From: Tannerella sp.
GTDB taxonomy: Bacteria; Bacteroidota; Bacteroidia; Bacteroidales; Tannerellaceae
Assembly (NCBI GenBank): GCA_031283785.1
Contig: JAITBC010000226.1
Location: 1-11,960 of the forward strand
Length of the DNA: 11,960 nt
Direction of reading: 5' to 3'
Positions 6,432 through 11,960 of the stretch are shown piece after piece; positions within the stretch are counted from its first letter, which is position 1, and each line of letters opens with the position of its first letter. Both the position numbers and the translations under genes were made by a program. The notes under the pieces were generated by a model. It searched no databases. It was not told where the DNA came from and saw only the letters and a program-made list of their open reading frames with translations.

Positions 6432-7364
6432 TTACGAAAGTTCAAGCATACGCCGTATAGGTCTAACGGCACGTTCGCGGATATCGGGATCAACAAAAAT
6501 CTCAGGCGTTTCGTCGCGCAGGCATAAATAGAGTTTATCCATCGTGTTCAGGCGCATAAAACTACATTCGTTGCATGCGCACGTGCTATCGTTTGGAGGC
6601 GCGGGAATGAACCGTTTTTGCGGACTTCGTTTGCGCATTTCATGTATCACTCCGCTTTCCGTTGCCACTATAAATGCTGTTTTCGGCGATTGTTCCGTAT
6701 ACTTCAACAATGCCGCCGTCGAGCCGATAAAATCGGCAATCGTCAAAACAGGCTGTTTACATTCGGGGTGAGCAATTACTTCCGCCTCGGGATATTCTTT
6801 CTTAAGCGCCAGTATCTTCTCCGGCGAAAATTGTTCATGCACATGGCAGGCGCCGTCCCAAAGCAGCATCCGGCGTCCGGTTACGCCGTTTATATAGTTG
6901 CCGAGATTACGGTCGGGGCCGAAAATCAACTTCGCGTCTTCGGGGAAGGTTTCCACAATCTTACGGGCATTTGTAGAAGTGACAACTACGTCCGTCAACG
7001 CTTTGACCGCCGCCGTCGTATTTACATACGAGATCACCCGATATCCGGGATGAGCCTTAACAAACTTTTCGAACTCGCCGGCCGGACAACTGTCTGCCAA
7101 CGAACACCCGGCATCCGGGTCGGGAATTAACACCTTTTTCTCCGGCGAAAGTATTTTAGCCGTTTCGCCCATAAAATGCACGCCGCAAAGCACGATGATA
7201 TCTGCCGCCGTCTTAGCCGCCCATTGCGCTAACGCAAGACTGTCCCCAACATAATCCGCAATATCCTGAATCGCTCCCGTCTGATAAAAATGAGCCAGGA
7301 TTACTGCGTTCTTCTCTTTGCGCATCCTGTTAATTTCTGCGATAAGATCTACATTTGAAATCAT
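6432..7364 (-). CDS. nadA: Quinolinate synthase NadA
   Basis: NadA condenses iminoaspartate with dihydroxyacetone phosphate to quinolinate, the second step of de novo NAD synthesis, in the cytoplasm. With the start at ATG 7362-7364 it has 310 aa, the size of the short NadA type. Visible signatures are ILAHFYQ near the N-terminus, VLCGVHFMGETAKIL, IPDPDAGCSLADSCP, SYVNTTAAVKA, FGPDRNLGNYI, HPECKQPV, ATESGVIHEM and CACNECSFM. The [4Fe-4S] ligands are probably the Cys of CGVHFM, of HPEC and the last Cys of CACNEC. An upstream in-frame TTG (7391) would place the start inside the -7 promoter box and is rejected. Its usual partner nadB is not in this window. It is first in a three-gene minus-strand run. 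Confidence 0.97.
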   Translation of the reverse strand: MISNVDLIAEINRMRKEKNAVILAHFYQTGAIQDIADYVGDSLALAQWAAKTAADIIVLCGVHFMGETAKILSPEKKVLIPDPDAGCSLADSCPAGEFEKFVKAHPGYRVISYVNTTAAVKALTDVVVTSTNARKIVETFPEDAKLIFGPDRNLGNYINGVTGRRMLLWDGACHVHEQFSPEKILALKKEYPEAEVIAHPECKQPVLTIADFIGSTAALLKYTEQSPKTAFIVATESGVIHEMRKRSPQKRFIPAPPNDSTCACNECSFMRLNTMDKLYLCLRDETPEIFVDPDIRERAVRPIRRMLELS

Positions 7365-7388
7365 AACTTTTTTATAAATATAACGACA

Positions 7389-7419
7389 CAAATATAACGC
7401 AAGTTAGGAGGAATACAAA
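7389..7419 (-). promoter_or_regulatory. nadA operon promoter
   Basis: On the minus strand TTTG (7416-7419), a 19-nt spacer and TATATTTG (7389-7396) fit the Bacteroidetes consensus. Transcription would begin roughly 15-20 nt before the nadA ATG at 7364. It supports the choice of this ATG. Confidence 0.7.
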
Positions 7420-7517
7420 ATATTCCATTTTTATTTTCACTTACTTCGCCTTCGGACGACCCGCCATTATGCTTCCACAGTGCGAACATGATTGTTAACC
7501 TCGAAAAAAACACACAG

Positions 7518-7539
7518 CGGCTTCCGCCTCCAGAAGCCG
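7518..7539. repeat. 7-bp perfect inverted repeat in the divergent region
   Basis: CGGCTTC and GAAGCCG pair around an 8-nt loop. On the minus strand the stem is followed, after seven bases, by a run of seven T, which resembles a weak terminator ahead of the nadA promoter. It could equally be an operator; no repeat copy is seen elsewhere in the window. Confidence 0.45.
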
Positions 7540-7609
7540 TCAATACACTGATTTTGAAAAAACCGGCGCAAACTGCAGATGAATTTGAACAAATTATTAA
7601 GCAAAACTG

Positions 7610-7639
7610 TTTGTTATATTAGAAAAAGAAGTATTTTTG
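7610..7639 (+). promoter_or_regulatory. Promoter of the HTH-cupin/acyl-CoA synthetase genes
   Basis: TTTG (7610-7613), an 18-nt spacer and TATTTTTG (7632-7639), followed by C, resemble the Bacteroidetes promoter with a spacer one base shorter than usual. The ATG at 7667 lies 27 bases after the -7 box. Confidence 0.6.
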
Positions 7640-7666
7640 CCGAAAAAAAACTAAAATGTAAGTGAA

Positions 7667-8248
7667 ATGGAGACAAATAAAATAATCGGAGAAAAGATTA
7701 AAAGCATCCGCAGGATGAAAAACATTTCTACCGCAGAAATGGCGGAACGGTCGGGATTAAACGAAGAACAGGTAATACGTATCGAGGGGAATGAAGATTT
7801 TCCGTCATTGGCCCCGCTGATAAAGATTGCACGCGTACTCGGCGTCAGGCTTGGGACATTCCTTGACGACCAGCAGGAGTTGGGGCCCGTTATCTGCCGC
7901 AAAAAAACACGTACGAACACCGAGGGTATCGGCTTCACCAACAATGCCGTTACAAAACACAAATATATGTCGTACCACGCACTCTCGCAGGACAAATCCG
8001 GACGTCACATGGAACCGTTTGTCATAGACATAGTGCCGGCAAGAGATGCAGACTTCATTTTCTCAGCCCATGAAGGTGAAGAATTCATCTATGTCATAGA
8101 AGGTTCTATTGAAATCAATTACGGGAAAAACACCTATATTCTCGAACAGGGCGACAGCATCTACTACGACTCCATCGTTGCCCACCATGTACATACGGTA
8201 GATGACCGTCCGGCGAAAATACTCGGAGTAATTTATACGCCTTATTAG
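7667..8248 (+). CDS. XRE-type HTH regulator with C-terminal cupin domain
   Basis: The 193-aa protein combines a helix-turn-helix of the XRE type (residues 7-65: IGEKIKSIRRMKNISTAEMA, then SGLNEEQVIRIEGNEDFPSL) with a cupin_2 barrel (about 115-190). The cupin has HEGEEFIYVIEGSIEINYG (H135, E139) and GDSIYYDSIVAHHVH (H173, H174), the positions where metal or ligand usually binds. Such regulators sense a small molecule with the cupin and control neighbouring genes. The adjacent acyl-CoA synthetase gene, 64 nt downstream on the same strand, is the obvious candidate target, which points to a carboxylic acid or its CoA ester as the ligand (inference). It probably also acts on its own promoter. It has no signal peptide; cytoplasmic. 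Confidence 0.92.
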   Translation: METNKIIGEKIKSIRRMKNISTAEMAERSGLNEEQVIRIEGNEDFPSLAPLIKIARVLGVRLGTFLDDQQELGPVICRKKTRTNTEGIGFTNNAVTKHKYMSYHALSQDKSGRHMEPFVIDIVPARDADFIFSAHEGEEFIYVIEGSIEINYGKNTYILEQGDSIYYDSIVAHHVHTVDDRPAKILGVIYTPY

Positions 8249-8312
8249 CCCCCGAAAACAAAAGACTCCGGTTCACACATACAGTAAAAACAACGTCAAA
8301 TCTTGATATAAC

Positions 8313-9965
8313 ATGGAATTAAGTAAGAGGACCCTCGGCGAATGGCTCGAACACTGGGCTAACGTAACGCCCGACAAAGAATATCTCGTATACTCCGACC
8401 GTGACCTGCGGTTCACATGGAAAGAATTTAACCAACGCGTGGATGATATGGCAAAAGGCCTCTTATCTATCGGCGTAAAACGGGGCACGCATATAGGTAT
8501 CTGGGCGACAAATGTACCCGACTGGCTGACGTTCCTTTTTGCAGGAGCAAAAATCGGGGCTGTGCTGATCACTGTAAATACGAATTATAAACAGAACGAA
8601 CTGGAATTTCTCGTCAAAGACTCCGATATCCGTACTTTGTGTATCACCGACGGAGTGTTCGACGGAAGTTATGTCGACATGGTTTACACAATGTTACCCG
8701 AGCTGAAAGAAAGTCAGCGCGGGTATTTGCACAGCGAACGTTTTCCCGAATTACGGAACATCGTATATATCGGCCAGGAGAAATATCGCGGCATGTACAA
8801 CACTGCGGAGATATTACTGCTCGGCAGGAATATTGACGACGACGAACTTGAAAACGCAAAGAAACAGGCCCACTGTTCTGATGTGGTAAACATGCAGTAT
8901 ACCTCCGGTACGACCGGCTTCCCGAAAGGAGTGATGCTGACGCACCATAACATAGTAAATAACGGATATTTTACCGGCGAAGGAATGGGATTTGCCGCCG
9001 AAGATAAACTGTGCTGCTGCGTACCGCTTTTCCATTGCTTCGGCGTGGTATTGGCTTCCATGAACGTACTGACGCACGGATGTACGCAGGTGATGGTCGA
9101 AAAGTTCGATCCGTTAGTCGTACTTGCGTCTATTCACAAGGAAAGATGTACGGCGTTGTACGGCGTGCCGACCATGTTTATTGCGGAGATGAATCACCCG
9201 ATGTTCAACATGTTCGACCTCACATCGCTACGGACAGGGATTATGGCCGGTTCCCTCTGCCCGATCGAAGTGATGCGCGCCGTGACGGAAAAAATGCATA
9301 TCACATACATAACAAGTGTATACGGATTGACGGAAAGTTCGCCGGGCATGACACATTCCGTACTTGAAGATTCGTTCGAAGACCGCTGTACGACCGTCGG
9401 TCGCGAATATCCACTTACGGAAGTGGCTGTTATCGATCCCGAAACAGGCAAAGAGTGCCCCGCCGGCGTGCAGGGAGAAATGTGTTGCCGCGGATACCTC
9501 GTGATGAAAGGCTATTATAAGAACCCGGAAGCTACGGCAGAAGTCATCGACCGCAACGGATGGCTTCATTCGGGCGATCTCGGCATCAAAGATGAAAACG
9601 GCTATTACCGTATCACGGGACGTATAAAAGATATGATCATTCGTGGAGGAGAGAATATTTATCCGCGGGAAATTGAAGAATTTTTATATCATCTGGAAGG
9701 CGTCAAAGACGTGCAGGTCGCCGCCGTACCATCTCCCAAATATGGAGAAGAAGTAGGCGCTTTCATTATACAGAAAGACAATGCCGGCCTTACGGAAGAT
9801 ATTGTCATAGATTTCTGCCGGGGCAAAATCGCACGGCACAAAATACCGAAGTATGTATTTTTCATCAATGAATTTCCGATGACAGGAAGCGGCAAAATAC
9901 AAAAATTCAAACTGAAAGATTTAAGCCTCCGCCTATTGGCCGAGCAGGGAATAAAGCCGGTATAA
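8313..9965 (+). CDS. AMP-binding acyl-CoA synthetase (fatty-acid--CoA ligase type)
   Basis: The 550-aa enzyme belongs to the ANL superfamily and should activate a carboxylic acid with ATP to an acyl-adenylate and transfer it to CoA. Motifs in order: the P-loop [10 protein letters not shown] (197-206), PLFHCFG (238-244), VYGLTE (336-341), LHSGDLG with D422 (ATP ribose contact), [20 protein letters not shown] (436-455, R437 and hinge D440) and the C-terminal GSGKIQK with catalytic K528. The length and the YPREIE motif fit medium- or long-chain acyl-CoA synthetases rather than peptide-synthetase domains; the exact substrate cannot be read from the sequence. No thiolation domain or beta-oxidation gene is adjacent. 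It follows the HTH-cupin gene and is likely in one transcript with it. No membrane segment is seen. Confidence 0.95.
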   Translation: MELSKRTLGEWLEHWANVTPDKEYLVYSDRDLRFTWKEFNQRVDDMAKGLLSIGVKRGTHIGIWATNVPDWLTFLFAGAKIGAVLITVNTNYKQNELEFLVKDSDIRTLCITDGVFDGSYVDMVYTMLPELKESQRGYLHSERFPELRNIVYIGQEKYRGMYNTAEILLLGRNIDDDELENAKKQAHCSDVVNMQYTSGTTGFPKGVMLTHHNIVNNGYFTGEGMGFAAEDKLCCCVPLFHCFGVVLASMNVLTHGCTQVMVEKFDPLVVLASIHKERCTALYGVPTMFIAEMNHPMFNMFDLTSLRTGIMAGSLCPIEVMRAVTEKMHITYITSVYGLTESSPGMTHSVLEDSFEDRCTTVGREYPLTEVAVIDPETGKECPAGVQGEMCCRGYLVMKGYYKNPEATAEVIDRNGWLHSGDLGIKDENGYYRITGRIKDMIIRGGENIYPREIEEFLYHLEGVKDVQVAAVPSPKYGEEVGAFIIQKDNAGLTEDIVIDFCRGKIARHKIPKYVFFINEFPMTGSGKIQKFKLKDLSLRLLAEQGIKPV

Positions 9966-9985
9966 ATGAAGAAAAACGGAAAAAT

Positions 9986-10027
9986 GACCGAATATTGAAA
10001 GTTTTTGACTGAATATTGAAAGTCTTT
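9986..10027. repeat. Tandem 21-bp direct repeat (two copies)
   Basis: Two adjacent 21-bp units (9986-10006 and 10007-10027) share the core GAATATTGAAAGT and differ at two positions: GACC versus GACT near the start and TTTTT versus CTTTT near the end. They lie between the synthetase stop and the membrane-protein start, on the upstream side of a possible -7 box. A period of 21 bp is two helical turns, suitable for side-by-side protein binding. Confidence 0.85.
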
Positions 10028-10042
10028 CTGCTAAAAAAGTAT

Positions 10043-10050
10043 TTACTTTG
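10043..10050 (+). promoter_or_regulatory. Possible -7 box for the membrane-protein gene
   Basis: TTACTTTG, followed by CAC, deviates from TAnnTTTG at one base. No convincing TTTG box is found 19-21 nt upstream; that position falls at the end of the tandem repeat, so the promoter may depend on an activator. Tentative. Confidence 0.35.
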
Positions 10051-10103
10051 CACACGAAATTTTATTAATTACCTTAATTGACGAAACGATACATACTTGT
10101 TAC

Positions 10104-11960
10104 ATGAAATACAAAAAAATCATATTCTGGGCGATCATTTATTGCGGTATATTTTTATTACTGCAATATACTGCTTACCGGTATCATTTTTATTATATCG
10201 AACAGTTACAATTATTCCCGTCCAACCGCCAATATGCTTCCTGCGCCATTCTTCAGCCGGGAGGACTTTCCCGTTATGTAGCCGGTTTTATCGTTCAATT
10301 TTTTATCTTCCCGACTGCCGGAGCGCTTATCACGTCATTATTACTGACATCTGTCGGCATACTTACACAATGTTTAGCGGAAAAAACCGCTCTTTCCCGG
10401 ATCACTTTTTTAGTAAGTCTTATCCCTGTCGGACTGCTCTTCATTCTGCACACAGACATGAATTATAATATACAGGGAACGATTGCATGCCTCTTTATGC
10501 TCATGGCATTGAATATGTATGTCGGTATAAATACGTTCATGAAAAGAATCGTAACCGGTATGATCATTGTTCCTGTCCTTTTCTTTGTAGCCGGGGCGGT
10601 TGTCTCATTATTTGCCATAATTGTCGCATTCTGGGAATTTATTCATAAAAATCCCGGACGGTATTTAAGTTTGATTCTATTTGCAGAAGTCGCTTTTATC
10701 GGGGTGGCATCCATCTATTTAAACTTGCACGGGGAGTTAAGAATGATCCTCTTGCCGGATGCATATTACGAGTTTCTTCTTAAAAACAAAATAATCTATT
10801 ACACCTGGTGCGCCTTTCCCTTCGCATTGATTACTGCCCGGATATTCGGAAAAAGCAAATCCCGGTTATCGATATCGCCGGGAGCGGCAACCCTTCCCTG
10901 CAGAAAAGACGTGATAATCACGGCGTTGCAGGCACTTTCGTTTTTCACTGTCCTTACATGGATAAGCGTAAACGACAAACGCCTCATATTAAAAAGTGTC
11001 GAACAGGACTACTACCTGCGGAACTGCCGGTGGGATAAAATTATTGAAACATTTCCTGCGGAAAGATATAACCCGCAGATAATGAATGTCATGAATCATG
11101 CATTAGCACAAAAGAACCTGCTGGGAAACCGGCTGTTCGATTATAACCGGCAGGGGGGATACCAAAGCATTTTAGCCGAATGGGACGACACACATGTCAA
11201 TGCTATTGCGCTAAGCGATATTTACTACCATATCGGAGATATCGCCGTCGCGCAGAAACTGGCATTCGAAGGCATGGTAATTTCGTTAAATAACGGGAAT
11301 GTACGCTTATTACAAAGGCTTATTGAAACGAATCTTATTTCCGGGGAATACCCGGTCGCGGAAAAATACATACGCCTGCTGGAACAAACGCTTTTCTACA
11401 AGAAAAAAGCGCGTCAATACCGGACATTTTTATATAATGATGAGGCGGTTGAAAATGATTATGCACTTGGGAATAAAAGAAAAGCGTTTGTCAGAAATAA
11501 TGTATATACGATTTCCAATAATATGTTCGAAACATTCGACCGCTTAGTGGAACACTATACGGTCAATCCGCTCCCTTTGCAATACATGCTGGCTATATGC
11601 CTGACAAATAAAGACCTGAAGACATTTCGTACTTTACATGAGAAGTATTTCAGGACAGACATGCTGCCGACCTTGTCAATCAGTCACCAGGAAGCACTGA
11701 TCGCCCTGGAACAGGACAACCCGGGCTCTTGGATAAAAAACGGAGTTGGCGCAGAAGTGGAAAGAAGATTCAGAGCCTTCGACATGGATATGCATAACCG
11801 CCATCATCCCGATTTCAAGGAAAAGATGCGGTCGGCTCACGGCAATACATATTGGCATTATCTGTTGTTTAATGATGTAAAAACCGGAAAATCAAATTCA
11901 TCCGAGAGTAACAAGCTATACTGGGATGATGCTCATCCTTACGCTCCCGTTATGGGGGGG
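10104..11960 (+). CDS. Large multi-pass membrane protein (DUF6057-like), partial
   Basis: From ATG 10104 the frame is open for 619 codons to the right edge, so the C-terminus is not seen. The protein starts MKYKKIIFWAIIYCGIFLLL. About eight hydrophobic segments lie at residues 6-24, 58-90 (one long or two short), 100-116, 125-142, 149-178, 187-206, 230-248 and 270-289. Between segments 1 and 2 is HFYYIEQLQLF with QPGGLSRYVAGFIVQFF, which recalls the N-terminus of the Bacteroidales DUF6057 family; I rate this as likely, not proven. From about residue 295 the protein is soluble and helical with TPR-like spacing (DIYYHIGDIAVAQKLAFEGM, YPVAEKYIRLLEQTL), and ends here in TYWHYLLFNDV and LYWDDAHPYAPV. 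It is probably an inner-membrane protein; function unknown. The 7-G run at the very end leaves the last codons uncertain. Confidence 0.8.
   Translation, partial: MKYKKIIFWAIIYCGIFLLLQYTAYRYHFYYIEQLQLFPSNRQYASCAILQPGGLSRYVAGFIVQFFIFPTAGALITSLLLTSVGILTQCLAEKTALSRITFLVSLIPVGLLFILHTDMNYNIQGTIACLFMLMALNMYVGINTFMKRIVTGMIIVPVLFFVAGAVVSLFAIIVAFWEFIHKNPGRYLSLILFAEVAFIGVASIYLNLHGELRMILLPDAYYEFLLKNKIIYYTWCAFPFALITARIFGKSKSRLSISPGAATLPCRKDVIITALQALSFFTVLTWISVNDKRLILKSVEQDYYLRNCRWDKIIETFPAERYNPQIMNVMNHALAQKNLLGNRLFDYNRQGGYQSILAEWDDTHVNAIALSDIYYHIGDIAVAQKLAFEGMVISLNNGNVRLLQRLIETNLISGEYPVAEKYIRLLEQTLFYKKKARQYRTFLYNDEAVENDYALGNKRKAFVRNNVYTISNNMFETFDRLVEHYTVNPLPLQYMLAICLTNKDLKTFRTLHEKYFRTDMLPTLSISHQEALIALEQDNPGSWIKNGVGAEVERRFRAFDMDMHNRHHPDFKEKMRSAHGNTYWHYLLFNDVKTGKSNSSESNKLYWDDAHPYAPVMGG

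Larger units (their letters stand above)
7365..7666. other. Divergent intergenic region between nadA and the HTH-cupin gene
   Basis: These 302 bases hold the nadA promoter (minus), the promoter of the HTH-cupin gene (plus) and one perfect inverted repeat at 7518-7539. A minus-strand open stretch at 7361-7543 exists but overlaps the nadA promoter and start and looks non-coding. I see no riboswitch-like or RNA gene structure in the remainder. Confidence 0.6.

Noticed and set aside
7361..7543. 60-codon minus-strand frame upstream of nadA
   Set aside because: It covers the nadA promoter and overlaps its start codon; no family features beyond a short Gly/Ser/Glu stretch.
10097..10468. 123-codon plus-strand frame
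   Set aside because: It is in another frame inside the membrane-protein gene, whose own frame stays open for 619 codons with coherent transmembrane segments.
1..11960. CRISPR array, tRNA/rRNA genes, toxin-antitoxin or phage-defence operon
   Set aside because: No spaced direct repeats, cloverleaf-like segments or rRNA-like stretches were seen, and apart from the Rpn-like nuclease no gene has a defence-type domain.

Overview
The window looks like chromosome from a Bacteroidales member (Bacteroides/Parabacteroides/Tannerella-type; species not determinable from sequence alone). The reasons are the Bacteroidetes-type promoters (TTTG, about 19-20 nt, TAnnTTTG) in front of several genes, an ISAon1-like transposase, a periplasmic tricorn-type protease, and remnants of a beta-propeller lipoprotein. 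I could not run database searches; family names rest on motifs read from the translations.

Left part (1-2700, accessory and decaying): a PD-(D/E)XK (Rpn-like) nuclease gene runs off the left edge on the minus strand with its own promoter. Next comes a decayed minus-strand lipoprotein gene, probably a 6-bladed beta-propeller protein. It keeps a lipobox N-terminus and a C-terminal tail, but has stops and frameshifts and appears to lack its middle. It is further split by a 1.45-kb insertion sequence of the ISL3/ISAon1 type. The IS is structurally complete: 24-bp terminal inverted repeats with one mismatch, a 9-bp direct repeat at the flanks, two overlapping transposase ORFs, and a promoter that ends almost on the start codon.

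Middle part (2703-7419, minus strand, housekeeping): an apparent operon reads nadA (quinolinate synthase, NAD biosynthesis), then a 141-aa protein of unknown function, then a 1080-aa tricorn-like S41 protease with signal peptide, propeller repeats, PDZ and catalytic domain. A promoter sits directly before nadA. The three genes share strand and close spacing (47 and 13 nt), but no functional link is evident.

Right part (7610-11960, plus strand): a divergent 302-bp intergenic region separates nadA from an HTH-cupin regulator followed 64 nt later by an acyl-CoA synthetase-type AMP-binding enzyme. This looks like a regulator-enzyme pair for an unidentified carboxylic acid. After a 138-bp gap with a tandem 21-bp repeat, a large membrane protein with about eight hydrophobic segments and a long soluble helical tail (DUF6057-like) runs off the right edge, open for 619 codons.

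No tRNA, rRNA, CRISPR array or clear defence island was seen. The most informative points are the architecture of the IS, the decayed lipoprotein gene, the edge-truncated genes at both ends, and the repeat in front of the membrane protein gene.
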